Origin: JACPUX01 sp964517465
GTDB lineage: Bacteria > Pseudomonadota > Gammaproteobacteria > Burkholderiales > Casimicrobiaceae
Assembly (NCBI GenBank): GCA_964517465.1
Contig: CAZFEK010000005.1
Span: forward strand, 49,320-113,319
Direction: 5' to 3'
Length of the DNA stretch: 64,000 nt
The position numbers and the translations under genes are program-made. Shown here one piece after another: positions 1 through 8,685 of the stretch. The notes beneath the pieces were generated by a model, which saw only the letters and a program-made list of their open reading frames with translations, ran no database searches and was not told where the DNA came from. How positions within the stretch are numbered: position 1 is the first letter of the stretch; every line of letters begins with the position of its first letter.

Positions 1-167
1 CGCTGCCCGGCGGACCGATGACCGTGCACCTCCTTCTGGTGTGTGTGCTGCTGGTGATCTTTCCGATCAGCAAACTCCTGCATGTCCCGGGTGTGTTCTT
101 GGCGCCCAGCCGGGCCATGGCCGATCATCCGCGCCGCGCCGTGCCGCCGGCCGGGGCGGGGGGTTAG
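1..167 (+). CDS. dsrM: DsrM, C-terminal fragment (membrane cytochrome b subunit of DsrMKJOP)
   Basis: The reading frame is open from the window edge to a TAG at 165-167 and gives the last 54 residues of a protein whose start lies outside the window. It contains a hydrophobic helix (LLLVCVLLVIFPISKLLHV) followed by VPGVFLAPSRA and a basic, proline-rich tail. This resembles the end of NarI-like dihaem cytochrome b subunits such as DsrM. DsrM exchanges electrons between the quinone pool and DsrK in the inner membrane. The identification rests on this short tail and on the dsrK start two bases downstream. The haem-binding histidines are outside the window, so haem content cannot be judged. Confidence 0.8.
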   Translation, partial: LPGGPMTVHLLLVCVLLVIFPISKLLHVPGVFLAPSRAMADHPRRAVPPAGAGG

Positions 168-169
168 GA

Positions 170-1666
170 ATGGCCGCGCCGACCCTCTCGGTTCCCGTTC
201 TCGGCGATGTGCTGGAGACACCCGAGCTTGCACCGGGCGCCATGGCGCAAAGCAAGCCCTATGTGGCCAACAAGGCCATACAGGAGGCTTTGAACTATCC
301 TGGCGAACTGGTTGAAGGGTGGCAGACGCAGGCCATCGCCAAACTGGGCGAAATTCTTGAGCACAACCGCGCTCTCAGGGTTTATCTCGACGCTTGCGTG
401 CACTGTGGCGCCTGCACCGACAAGTGCCACTATTTTCTGGGCACCGGCGACCCGCGCAATATGCCGGTGGCGCGCCAGGAGCTTTTGCGCTCGGTGTATC
501 GCCGGCACTTCACCCTGCCGGGCAAACTTTTCGGCTCGCTGGTGGGCGCCGAAGATCTCACCCGAGAAAAGCTCGACCAGTGGTACAGCTACTACTATCA
601 ATGCTCGGAATGCCGGCGCTGTTCGGTTTTCTGCCCCTATGGCATAGACACCGCCGAATTCACCATGGCCGCGCGTGAGGTGATGAACAGCATCGGCATG
701 GGGCAAAAGTACGTCAATGAAATCATCGGCAAGGTGCATCGGGTCGGCAACAATCTGGGCCTGCCCGGCCCGGCGCTGATCGACACCCTGGAGGGCCTGG
801 AAGAAGACGTCAAAGAAGACACCGGTGTTGAGGTGCGGTTTCCCATCGACGAAAAAGGCGCCGAGATTTTGCTGGTGACGCCGTCCGCCGATTTCTTCGC
901 CGAACCGCATGTCGAGAGCCTGATCGGCTATGCCAAGGTGTTCCACGCCGCCGGCATTTCCTGGACGCTTTCGAGCCACGCTTCGGAAGCGGGCAATTTC
1001 GGCCTTTTCACCGGCAATGAAGCACAGATGCAAAAAATTGCCGGTCGCGTACGCCAGGCGGTGCTGGATTTGGGCGTCAAGCGCATCGTCGTCGGCGAAT
1101 GCGGCCATGCCTGGCGCGTGGCGTACAACTTCTGGAACACCCTGATCGGCCCTTTCGATTTTCTCGATTCGCGTTATCCGGTGCCGCAGCATATTTGCGA
1201 GTTCACTCACGATTTGATCGAGCGGGGCGCTTTGCAATTCGACCAAGAGGCCAACGATCACCGCATCATCACTTTTCACGACTCGTGCAACGTCGCGCGC
1301 GCATCCGGCATGGGCGCGCACCCAAACGGCCAGTTCGAACTGCCACGCGCCATCATTGGGGCGGTGGCCAAACATTTCGTAGAAATGCCGCCGGACACCA
1401 TCCGCGAAAGGACCTTTTGCTGCGGCGGGGGCGGCGGCTTGTTGACCGACGAGCTGCTGGAACTCCGGGTCAAAGGCGCTTCGCCGCGCATGACTGCACT
1501 CAAGGAAGTGGTCGACGGCCATCAAGTAAATTTTATGGCCACCATTTGCGCCATTTGCAAAGCGCAGTTTTCCAAGGTGCTACCGATGTACGGCTTCGAC
1601 ATGAGCATGGTGGGCGGCGTGCATCAATTGGTGAGCACCGCCATCCGGCTGGGCGCGAAACCCTAG
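170..1666 (+). CDS. dsrK: DsrK, HdrD-like iron-sulfur subunit of the DsrMKJOP complex
   Basis: About 498 residues. DsrK is the cytoplasmic, heterodisulfide-reductase-like subunit thought to act on the DsrC trisulfide or disulfide and to exchange electrons with DsrM. Two ferredoxin-type [4Fe-4S] motifs are visible, CVHCGACTDKC near residue 76 and CSECRRCSVFC near residue 145, each closed by a further cysteine. The C-terminal CCG domain has CCGGGGG near residue 417 and CAIC near residue 460, matching the special cluster site of HdrD. I chose the ATG at 170 because it lies two bases after the dsrM stop. The frame stays open further upstream (from 41), but that stretch overlaps dsrM. The ATG at 242 (MAQSKPYV) is an alternative but has no clear ribosome binding site. 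Confidence 0.93.
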   Translation: MAAPTLSVPVLGDVLETPELAPGAMAQSKPYVANKAIQEALNYPGELVEGWQTQAIAKLGEILEHNRALRVYLDACVHCGACTDKCHYFLGTGDPRNMPVARQELLRSVYRRHFTLPGKLFGSLVGAEDLTREKLDQWYSYYYQCSECRRCSVFCPYGIDTAEFTMAAREVMNSIGMGQKYVNEIIGKVHRVGNNLGLPGPALIDTLEGLEEDVKEDTGVEVRFPIDEKGAEILLVTPSADFFAEPHVESLIGYAKVFHAAGISWTLSSHASEAGNFGLFTGNEAQMQKIAGRVRQAVLDLGVKRIVVGECGHAWRVAYNFWNTLIGPFDFLDSRYPVPQHICEFTHDLIERGALQFDQEANDHRIITFHDSCNVARASGMGAHPNGQFELPRAIIGAVAKHFVEMPPDTIRERTFCCGGGGGLLTDELLELRVKGASPRMTALKEVVDGHQVNFMATICAICKAQFSKVLPMYGFDMSMVGGVHQLVSTAIRLGAKP

Positions 1667-1690
1667 AGAAAGGCGCGAAGGAGCTTCAAC

Positions 1691-3652
1691 ATGTCTGAAC
1701 ATCTGTCCGAAATGCCCGGCGCGAAACCTTGGTCTTTTCGGCGCTATCAAGATGGCGATTCGGAGCCCCGGCCCTGGCAGGAGGAAATCTTCGATGCCGG
1801 ACACAGCCACAAATGTCCGACCTATGTGCTGAGCGCTCCACCCTGCCAGGCGAACTGTCCTTCCGGCGAGGACATACGCGGTTATCTCGACATCGTGCGC
1901 GGCGTCGAAAAGCCGCCCGCGGGCGTGAGCTGGCAGGAATACGCCTTTCGGCGCCTCACCGAAGCCAATCCTTTCCCCGCGGTGATGGGGAGGGTGTGTC
2001 CTGCGCCTTGTGAAAAGGGCTGCAATCGCAATGAAGTGGACGACCATGTCGGCATCAATGCGGTGGAGCATTTTTTGGGCGAATATGCCATCGCCCATCA
2101 GCTCAAGTTCGCCCCGCCGGCAGCGGCAACGGGCAAAAAAGTTGCGGTCATCGGCGGCGGGCCGGCCGGGCTTTCCTGTGCCTATCAGTTGGCCCGCCGC
2201 GGACACGCGGTGACCATTTTCGATCAGCATGAGGCGCTGGGCGGCATGATGCGCTACGGCATTCCTGGTTTTCGCACGCCGCGCGAAGTGCTCGACGCCG
2301 AAATCCAGCGCATTCTCGATCTGGGCGTTGCCACGCGCCTCAGGTGCCGCGTGGGCAGCGACATCAGCATCGAAACCTTGCAGCGGGAATTCGATGCGGT
2401 GTTCTTCGGCCTCGGAGCGCAGTCGGGCCGGCCTTTGCCAGTGCCGGGGGCGGACGCGCCCAATTGCGTCAACGCCATCCAGTTCTTGCGCGCCTTCAAC
2501 GATGGACGTATGCAGCACGTCGGCAAGCGCGTGGTGGTGGTGGGCGGGGGCGATACGTCCATCGACGTGGCCACGGTGGCACGCCGCCTGGGTCACATCA
2601 GCAACGGCGCCGCTGCGTCCAAACCGGAGCAGGCCATCCTTGGCCGTGCCGCGCAAGACGTGGCGGAAATTTCCGCGCGTCAAGGCGCCGAGGTCACCCT
2701 GACGTCGGTGTTCACCATCGACAAAATGCAGGCCAGCCGACAGGAAATCGAGCATGCCAAGGCCGAAGGCATCGTCTTTCGGGACGGTTACGCGCCCCTC
2801 GAAGTGCTGCGCGATGCCGGCGGACGCGCCACCGCCCTGCGCATCGCCAAATGTGAAGCCAAGTTCGTCGGTCCCAAACTCGAAATCAAAGTGATCCCCG
2901 GAACGGAACTAGACATTCCGGCCGATTTGGTGGTTTCGGCCATAGGCCAAGCGGTCGATTTCACCGGCATCGAGCGTTTCGACAACGGCAAAGGGGGCAT
3001 CAGCGCCGACAAATCCTTGCAGATTGCCGGCCAGCCCGGGGCCTTTGCCGGCGGCGACGTGCTGCGTCCCCATCTCTTGACCAGCGCCATCGGCCAGGGC
3101 CGCATCGCCGCCGAAGGTATAGACGCCTTTCTGGCAGGTGAAGAATTGGGCAAACGGCCGCGGGTCGACGTGAGCTTCTTCAGCCTTCCGCGCAAACTCG
3201 GCGAACGGGGCATGCTGCCGACTGCGGCCACCGAGCCCATGCGCGGCACCTGCGAGAGCAGTGCCGCGATCCACAACTTCGAAGATCGTTCGGATCGTTA
3301 TGTGATTCGGCACAGCGAGATGTTCCTTGGGCATTTCCAGCGCACGCAGCGCGAAGAGCGCAGCGTGACCACGCTCAAGGCCGACGCGGTCTTGGGGAAT
3401 TTCAGCGAACGCATCGAAGCTTTGAGCGACGCGCGCACCGTCGCCGAAGCCAAACGCTGCATGAGCTGCGGCTTGTGTTTCGAGTGCGACAACTGCGTGG
3501 TCTATTGCCCGCAAAAAGCGGTATTCAAAGTGCCCAAAGCCAAAGCGACCACGGGGCGTTATGTCGATACCGATTACACCCGCTGCATAGGCTGCCACAT
3601 TTGCCACGATGTGTGCCCGACCGGCTACATCCAAATGGGGCTGGGCGAATAA
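1691..3652 (+). CDS. dsrL: DsrL, NAD(P)H:acceptor oxidoreductase of the reverse Dsr pathway
   Basis: 653 residues, related to the glutamate synthase small subunit. DsrL is an iron-sulfur flavoprotein that couples rDsrAB to NAD(P) in sulfur oxidisers. An N-terminal cysteine domain (CQANCPSGE near residue 52 and CPAPCEKGC near residue 100) precedes an FAD site (GGGPAGLSCAYQLARRG near residue 153) and an NAD(P) site (VVVGGGDTSIDVA near residue 280). Unlike the glutamate synthase subunit, the C-terminus carries a ferredoxin domain with CMSCGLCFECDNC and CIGCHICHDVCP. The start follows GAAGGAG with normal spacing. The gene sits between dsrK and dsrJ, the order known from oxidative dsr clusters, and ends one base before dsrJ. 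Confidence 0.95.
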   Translation: MSEHLSEMPGAKPWSFRRYQDGDSEPRPWQEEIFDAGHSHKCPTYVLSAPPCQANCPSGEDIRGYLDIVRGVEKPPAGVSWQEYAFRRLTEANPFPAVMGRVCPAPCEKGCNRNEVDDHVGINAVEHFLGEYAIAHQLKFAPPAAATGKKVAVIGGGPAGLSCAYQLARRGHAVTIFDQHEALGGMMRYGIPGFRTPREVLDAEIQRILDLGVATRLRCRVGSDISIETLQREFDAVFFGLGAQSGRPLPVPGADAPNCVNAIQFLRAFNDGRMQHVGKRVVVVGGGDTSIDVATVARRLGHISNGAAASKPEQAILGRAAQDVAEISARQGAEVTLTSVFTIDKMQASRQEIEHAKAEGIVFRDGYAPLEVLRDAGGRATALRIAKCEAKFVGPKLEIKVIPGTELDIPADLVVSAIGQAVDFTGIERFDNGKGGISADKSLQIAGQPGAFAGGDVLRPHLLTSAIGQGRIAAEGIDAFLAGEELGKRPRVDVSFFSLPRKLGERGMLPTAATEPMRGTCESSAAIHNFEDRSDRYVIRHSEMFLGHFQRTQREERSVTTLKADAVLGNFSERIEALSDARTVAEAKRCMSCGLCFECDNCVVYCPQKAVFKVPKAKATTGRYVDTDYTRCIGCHICHDVCPTGYIQMGLGE

Positions 3653-3653
3653 C

Positions 3654-4052
3654 ATGTTGGAGCACCGGGCCTCGCTCGCGCGCTGGGTTGCGGCTGTGGC
3701 CGTGTTGGCCGGAGTCGCCGGCTTGGCTTACGCGGCAGCCAAGCAAGGTGAACAGCAGGCTCCCGTTTTTGAGACGCCGCGGGGCGAGCGATGCATCGCC
3801 GACGCCGCGCAAATGCGCCGCAATCACATGCGCCATCTGATTCATCAGCGCGATGCCACGGTGCGCGATGGGCAGCGCGCAGCCAAGCAGGGCCTCACCG
3901 ACTGCATCGAATGCCACGCTGGAGAGAAGACGGGTTCGGTGCTGGGAGAGACCGGGTTCTGCGAAAGCTGCCATCGTTACGCGGCAGTCAAGATCGATTG
4001 TTTCGAGTGCCATTCGTCCAGCCGGCAATCAGCGGGAAAGGTGAATCCGTGA
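3654..4052 (+). CDS. dsrJ: DsrJ, periplasmic trihaem cytochrome c
   Basis: 132 residues. An uncleaved signal anchor or signal peptide (about residues 11-28) leads to three CxxCH haem sites: CIECH (84-88), CESCH (103-107) and CFECH (116-120). Three haems and this length match DsrJ of the DsrMKJOP complex, whose precise redox role is unsettled. A non-haem cysteine, C47 in GERCIAD, lies where the Allochromatium protein has its unusual cysteine haem ligand. That correspondence is inferred by eye. The ATG lies one base after the dsrL stop, and the end overlaps dsrO by 4 bases, so translation is probably coupled. Confidence 0.93.
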   Translation: MLEHRASLARWVAAVAVLAGVAGLAYAAAKQGEQQAPVFETPRGERCIADAAQMRRNHMRHLIHQRDATVRDGQRAAKQGLTDCIECHAGEKTGSVLGETGFCESCHRYAAVKIDCFECHSSSRQSAGKVNP

Positions 4053-4783
4053 GCTCGCAGCGCGACGCTCGTCGGCGCCTCTTGGGTGCGGGCTTTACGG
4101 TGCTGGCCGGCGCCGCACTGGCGCCGGGCTGGGTGCTGCTCGCGACCGCCAGGGCAGGCGAAACGAAGCAGGGGGCAAGCAGCGCGCGCCGCTGGGGTCT
4201 GCTGATCGATACCCGGCGTTGCACCGCAGAATGTGACGCCTGCCTCAGCGCCTGCCAGGAGGAAAACGGCCTCGCCGCGCCGCAATCGGCCACCGATGCG
4301 CGGTGGATACGCAAAATCACCTTGCAGGATGCACAAAGCGGCGCGCGGAGTTACCTGCCCATGATGTGCCAACACTGCGCGCATCCGCCTTGTGTGGACG
4401 TTTGTCCGACCGGAGCCTCGATGCGGCGGGCCGACGGCATCGTTCTGGTCGATCGCCATCGCTGCATCGGCTGCCGCTATTGCATGATGGCTTGCCCCTA
4501 TCAAGCGCGCTCCTTCGTGCACGAACCGCTGCGGAACCAAAAACCGCAAGTGCCGCGCGGCAAAGGCACGGTGGAAGCCTGCAGCCTGTGCGTGCATCGC
4601 CTCGATCGGGGCGGCATACCGGCCTGTGTCGAGCGCTGTCAGGCGCAAGGCGGACAGGCGATGTGGTTCGGCGATCTCAACGACGCCAAAAGCGAAATTT
4701 CGCTTCGCCTCAGACAAGTGCAGGCCACCACGGTGCGGGCCGATCTGGGTTTGAAACCGGGCGTGGCCTATCTGGGTATCTAG
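4049..4783 (+). CDS. dsrO: DsrO, Tat-exported periplasmic ferredoxin
   Basis: 244 residues from a GTG start that overlaps the dsrJ stop. The N-terminus RRRLLGAGFTVLAGAALAPG is a twin-arginine signal, so the folded iron-sulfur protein should be exported. Four cysteine groups for [4Fe-4S] clusters follow: CTAECDACLSACQ, CQHCAHPPCVDVCP, CIGCRYCMMACPY and CSLCVHRLDRGGIPACVERC. DsrO pairs with the NrfD-like DsrP, and together they probably move electrons between the periplasmic side and quinones. Longer upstream extensions of the frame overlap dsrJ and would bury the Tat motif, so they were not used. Confidence 0.93.
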   Translation: MSSQRDARRRLLGAGFTVLAGAALAPGWVLLATARAGETKQGASSARRWGLLIDTRRCTAECDACLSACQEENGLAAPQSATDARWIRKITLQDAQSGARSYLPMMCQHCAHPPCVDVCPTGASMRRADGIVLVDRHRCIGCRYCMMACPYQARSFVHEPLRNQKPQVPRGKGTVEACSLCVHRLDRGGIPACVERCQAQGGQAMWFGDLNDAKSEISLRLRQVQATTVRADLGLKPGVAYLGI

Positions 4784-4816
4784 GGGCCAAGGGCGCGTGA
4801 GCTCGGAGCTGCAGCG

Positions 4817-5995
4817 ATGAACATCGAATATCTCGAAAGTCCAAGCACGCCGCGTTTTGTGGCCCTGGCAATGGTGCTGGCAGTGTTCGTCCTGCTGGGA
4901 TTGCTGGCGGCGCATCATATGGAAAGCGCCGGTCATGTGGTCACCGGCATGAACAATCACATCGTTTGGGGCCTGCCGCACGTCTTTGCGGTGTTCCTGA
5001 TCGTGGCCGCCTCCGGCGCGCTCAATGGCGCATCGCTCGCCTCGGTGTTTGGCCAAAGCGAATACAAGCCCCTGGCGCGGATTTTCGCAGTGCTGGCCAT
5101 GGCCTTGCTGGCGGGGGGGCTGGTGGTGCTGGTGCTCGACTTGGGAAGGCCGGAGCGCCTCACCGTGGCGATGAGCAACTATAACTTCCGCTCGATCTTT
5201 GCCTGGAACGTCTTTCTCTACACGGGGTTCTTTGCCGTCGTCGCGGCCTACCTCTTGACCATGATGGATCGCGGCTTGAGACGCTTTGCCACTGCGGCCG
5301 GATGGTTTGCTTTCCTTTGGCGCCTGACGCTCACCACTGGCACGGGCTCGATCTTCGGTTTCCTTTTGGCGCGCGAGGCTTACCACTCGGCCCTGCTGGC
5401 GCCGACCTTCATCGCCTATTCCTTGGTTTATGGCACGGCTGCTTTTGCCCTGGTCTTGGCGGCTTTGGGGGGCGCTCAAAACGGCTTGTTGAGCGCGGCG
5501 CTGCGCCAGCGCTTGGGCCGCTTGCTGGCGATATTCATCGCGGTCACGCTTTATTGTGTGGCGGTGTTTCACCTGACCCAGATCTACTCCGGATCGCGAC
5601 GCGAGGTCGAGCGTTTCCTGTTGCTGGATGGCGGGCTCTACACCGGGCTCTTTTGGCTGGGGCAGGTGGGCCTGGGCAGCGCGCTGCCGCTTTTTCTCCT
5701 GCTGCATCCGGGGCTCAAGCAGAGTCCGGGGACGCTCACCCTGGCCTCCATCCTCGCGCTTTTAGGCGGCCTGGCGCAGATGTACCTCACCGTGATCGGA
5801 GGCCAGGCCTACCCACTGAACCTTTTTCCCGGCCGAATCGTGCAAAGTGACTTCGGAGACGGTGCGCTGCACGCTTATTCGCCCAGTTGGCCGGAGCTGC
5901 TGCTGGGTTTGGGCGGCCTCGCCCTGGCGCTCTTGATCTTTGTTTTGGCCTTGCATGTGCTGCGGCTTCTTCCGCAGCGCGCAGAGGAGGGGTGA
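4817..5995 (+). CDS. dsrP: DsrP, NrfD-type quinone-interacting membrane subunit
   Basis: 392 residues with about ten hydrophobic segments spread along the whole length, and no cysteine clusters. This is the pattern of the NrfD/PsrC family. DsrP is the membrane quinone-binding partner of DsrO in DsrMKJOP. GGAG lies about 10 bases before the ATG. It is followed at once by dsrN (stop TGA 5993-5995, next ATG 5997), so the genes are in one transcript. Confidence 0.92.
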   Translation: MNIEYLESPSTPRFVALAMVLAVFVLLGLLAAHHMESAGHVVTGMNNHIVWGLPHVFAVFLIVAASGALNGASLASVFGQSEYKPLARIFAVLAMALLAGGLVVLVLDLGRPERLTVAMSNYNFRSIFAWNVFLYTGFFAVVAAYLLTMMDRGLRRFATAAGWFAFLWRLTLTTGTGSIFGFLLAREAYHSALLAPTFIAYSLVYGTAAFALVLAALGGAQNGLLSAALRQRLGRLLAIFIAVTLYCVAVFHLTQIYSGSRREVERFLLLDGGLYTGLFWLGQVGLGSALPLFLLLHPGLKQSPGTLTLASILALLGGLAQMYLTVIGGQAYPLNLFPGRIVQSDFGDGALHAYSPSWPELLLGLGGLALALLIFVLALHVLRLLPQRAEEG

Positions 5996-5996
5996 A

Positions 5997-7481
5997 ATGA
6001 CTGCTGCCGATCTCCTGCCGCGGCCGCGCTTGCTGATCTCGGCGACCCACAAGTCTTCGGGCAAGACCACCGTTTCGACCGGGCTTGCCGCCGCCTTCGC
6101 TTTCCGCGGATTGAAGGTGCAAGCTTTCAAGAAAGGCCCGGACTACATCGATCCGATGTGGCTTTCCGCGGCCAGCGGTCGAGCCTGCCGCAATCTCGAC
6201 CCCTATTTGCAGTCGAGCGGCGAGATGTGCGATCTGTTCGCCCGCGCTTCGGCCGGCAGTGATCTGGCCATCATTGAAGGCAACAAGGGGCTGCACGACG
6301 GCATGGCGCTCGATGGCAGCAACTCCACCGCGGCTCTGGCCAAGACGCTCGCCTCGCCGGTGGTGCTGGTGCTGGACGCCCGCGGCATGACCCGCGGCAT
6401 CGCGCCCTTGCTGCTGGGGCAGCAGGCGTTCGATCGCGAAGTGAAGCTCGCTGGGGCGATCCTCAATCGGGTGTCCGGCAGCAGGCACGAAGCCAAGCTG
6501 CGCGCGGTGCTGGAACATTACACCGACATTCCGGTGCTGGGTGCGATCGCCAACGATCCGCGACTCGAAATTACGGAAAGACACCTGGGTCTAGTGCCGA
6601 GCAATGAATGCGCGGAGGCGCAGGCGCGCATTGCCGCAATGGCGCAGTCCTTGAAAGAACAGGTCGACCTCGATGCGCTGCTCTACATCGCTCAACAGGC
6701 CGCGCCGATGGCAGGGGCGAAAAGCGAATGCAGCGTATTGCGCCTGCCGCCCCGCGGCGAAATCCGCCTCGGGATAGCCCGCGATGCGGCCTTCGGCTTC
6801 TATTACGCCGACGACCTCGAAGCTCTGACTGCCGCGGGCGCGACACTGGTGCCCTTCGACACTTTGCGCGATGCGCGCTTGCCGCCGGTGGATGGTCTAT
6901 TTCTCGGCGGCGGATTTCCCGAGTCTTTCCTGATCGAACTGGAAGCCAACGCCAGCCTGCGCGCCGACATACGCGCCGCGGTGGAGCAGGGCCTGCCGGT
7001 TTACGCCGAATGCGGCGGTCTGATGTATCTGGCGCGCAGTCTCAGTTGGCGCGGCGCCACAGCGCGCATGGCGGGCGCCTTGCCGGCCGATGCGGTGATG
7101 CAAGAAAAGCCCGCGGGACGCGGCTATGTGCATTTGGTGGAAACGCCGCATCATCCTTGGCCTTTGGGCGAGGGCAAGGGGCAAATGCTGCGGGCGCATG
7201 AATTCCATTATTCGCAGCTCGTCAACCTGCCCGAGGATGCCGTCTTCGCCTATGAGGTGAAACGGGGGCAGGGTATCACCGGCCAGCGCGACGGGCTGGT
7301 TTATCGCAACGTGCTCGCTTCCTACGCCCATAGGCGCAACACCGGCGCCGATTTTTGGGCCGAGCGCTTCGTCGCTTTCGTGCGCAAAGTGAAACGCCAG
7401 AGCATGATCAGCTCGCCGAATTCGAGCGGAAGGACTTCTTCCGAGCGGCGCAGCTGTTCCATTTCCAAATCAGGACGGTAA
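5997..7481 (+). CDS. dsrN: DsrN, glutamine-dependent sirohaem amidase (cobyrinate a,c-diamide synthase family)
   Basis: 494 residues. The N-terminal ATPase domain carries a P-loop-like SATHKSSGKTTVSTG near residue 17. The C-terminal class I glutamine amidotransferase domain has the nucleophile cysteine in VYAECGGLMYLA near residue 337. In Dsr clusters this CbiA-like enzyme is thought to amidate sirohaem to the siroamide cofactor of rDsrAB. The last 25 or so residues (from about residue 470) are serine- and arginine-rich (ISSPNSSGRTSSERRSC) and look unlike the normal end of the family. This could be a natural extension or a shifted frame. It starts two bases after dsrP. Confidence 0.92.
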   Translation: MTAADLLPRPRLLISATHKSSGKTTVSTGLAAAFAFRGLKVQAFKKGPDYIDPMWLSAASGRACRNLDPYLQSSGEMCDLFARASAGSDLAIIEGNKGLHDGMALDGSNSTAALAKTLASPVVLVLDARGMTRGIAPLLLGQQAFDREVKLAGAILNRVSGSRHEAKLRAVLEHYTDIPVLGAIANDPRLEITERHLGLVPSNECAEAQARIAAMAQSLKEQVDLDALLYIAQQAAPMAGAKSECSVLRLPPRGEIRLGIARDAAFGFYYADDLEALTAAGATLVPFDTLRDARLPPVDGLFLGGGFPESFLIELEANASLRADIRAAVEQGLPVYAECGGLMYLARSLSWRGATARMAGALPADAVMQEKPAGRGYVHLVETPHHPWPLGEGKGQMLRAHEFHYSQLVNLPEDAVFAYEVKRGQGITGQRDGLVYRNVLASYAHRRNTGADFWAERFVAFVRKVKRQSMISSPNSSGRTSSERRSCSISKSGR

Positions 7482-7587
7482 AGCGAAGGCGAGCGAGCGG
7501 CGACGAGACAGTACATGGAGCACGGCGAGGAGCCGCGCAGCCAAACCGACAAAGTTGGCGCTTGGTTTGGGAATGGAATTACGGGTG

Positions 7588-7941
7588 ATGAGCGAACTCC
7601 ATACGACCTACCTCGAAGTGGACGGCCGCTTGATCGCGACCGACAGCGAAGGTTACTTGCGCAATCTCGACGATTGGTCGGAAGCGTTCGCCCGCGCTTT
7701 GGCCAAGCGCGAGGGACTGGTCCTGACCGATGAGCACTGGCAGGTCATCCGCTACCTGCGTGCCTATTATGAAGAGCACGGTGTCCAGGCCCAGGTGCGC
7801 GCCATGATCAAACACTTTGCCGCACTTTGGGGCGCGGAGCGCGGCAGCAACCTCTACCTGCACCAGATTTTTCCTCGCGGCGGACCGCAGAAGCAGGGCA
7901 ACCGTCTGGCCGGACTCCTGCGAACCAAGGGCGAACACTAG
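7588..7941 (+). CDS. rspA: RspA-like protein: DsrC/TusE-family paralogue lacking both redox cysteines
   Basis: 117 residues. The fold signature of DsrC is clear: YLEVDGRLIATDSEGYLRNL near the start, DEHWQVIRYLRAYYEEHGVQAQVR in the middle, and SNLYLHQIFPRGGPQKQGN near the end. DsrC carries trisulfide through two C-terminal cysteines (KxAC and PTGCV). Here these positions read KQGN and RTKGEH, and the protein contains no cysteine at all. It therefore cannot carry sulfur in the known way. Cysteine-free DsrC homologues have been called RspA and proposed as regulators. The gene is 106 bases after dsrN, where dsrR or dsrS might be expected, and it converges on a two-component pair. The start at 7588 aligns with DsrC; an ATG at 7573 is an alternative. 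Confidence 0.85.
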   Translation: MSELHTTYLEVDGRLIATDSEGYLRNLDDWSEAFARALAKREGLVLTDEHWQVIRYLRAYYEEHGVQAQVRAMIKHFAALWGAERGSNLYLHQIFPRGGPQKQGNRLAGLLRTKGEH

Positions 7942-8016
7942 GCCGCCCGTGCGCCAACCGTGCCGACGCAAGAGACAGTGCCGGCAGGTCAGCCGAAACG
8001 CGCGGAGAGGACCAAC

Positions 8017-8685
8017 TCAATGCATCGCCCGGGAAGGCGCTTGCTTGTGCTCCACCGCAAATACGGCCGCCTCGACCCGGGAGGTGAGGTTGAGTTTGGC
8101 CAGAATGTGGCGGACATGGAGTTTCACGGTGTCCGGGCTGATGTCGAGCGCGCGCGCAATGGATTTGTTGCTCTGGCCCCGTGCCAGATGATCGAGAATT
8201 TCACGCTCCCGCGAGGTCAAAAGCGCCAGCAAATCTTCCTTGGTGTTCTTCTGCCCGTAGGATTGCAGCATGTGCGCGAGCTTCATGGTCATCGCGGGGG
8301 CGATCACCACTTCTCCCTGTGCCGCGCGCAGGAAGGAATCGACGATGTCCTCGGGCTCCATGTCCTTGAGCAAATAGCCCCGCACGCCGGCACGGATGGC
8401 GTTGCCCAAGTCTTCTTCGCTGTCGCTGACGGTGAGGATCACCACCGGCACGGTGATGCCTTCTTCGCGCAGCTTGAGCAGCACGGCAATGCCGTCTCCT
8501 TGCGGCATGCGCAAGTCCATCATGACGATGTCGGGAGTCAGCTCGCGAATGAGGCGCGGCGCGTCGAGCGGGTTGCCGGTCATGCCGACCACCTCCACGC
8601 CACCCCGGTTTTCGAGCAAATCGGCCAGACCGCGGCGGCAGAGCGCATGGTCGTCGATGAGAAGGACGCGAAGGATTTGGCTCAT
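8017..8685 (-). CDS. NarL/FixJ-family response regulator
   Basis: 222 residues. An N-terminal receiver has the acidic pair DD at 11-12, the phospho-acceptor aspartate in VMMDLRMPQGDG (D57) and the conserved lysine in GYLLKDME. A C-terminal LuxR-type helix-turn-helix has LTSREREILDHLARGQSNK followed by SPDTVKLHVRHI. It is therefore a DNA-binding regulator activated by phosphorylation. Its ATG overlaps the stop of the upstream kinase gene (ATGA), so the two form one operon. Its 3' end faces rspA with a 75-base gap. Position between the dsr and sat-apr genes suggests control of sulfur oxidation; this is inference. Confidence 0.9.
   Translation of the reverse strand: MSQILRVLLIDDHALCRRGLADLLENRGGVEVVGMTGNPLDAPRLIRELTPDIVMMDLRMPQGDGIAVLLKLREEGITVPVVILTVSDSEEDLGNAIRAGVRGYLLKDMEPEDIVDSFLRAAQGEVVIAPAMTMKLAHMLQSYGQKNTKEDLLALLTSREREILDHLARGQSNKSIARALDISPDTVKLHVRHILAKLNLTSRVEAAVFAVEHKQAPSRAMH

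Noticed and set aside
164..1525. 453-codon open frame on the minus strand across dsrK
   Set aside because: Antisense to dsrK, whose cysteine motifs are intact.
3977..5707. 576-codon open frame on the minus strand across dsrO and dsrP
   Set aside because: Rich in Gln, Arg and His, typical of an antisense shadow, and covers two certain genes.
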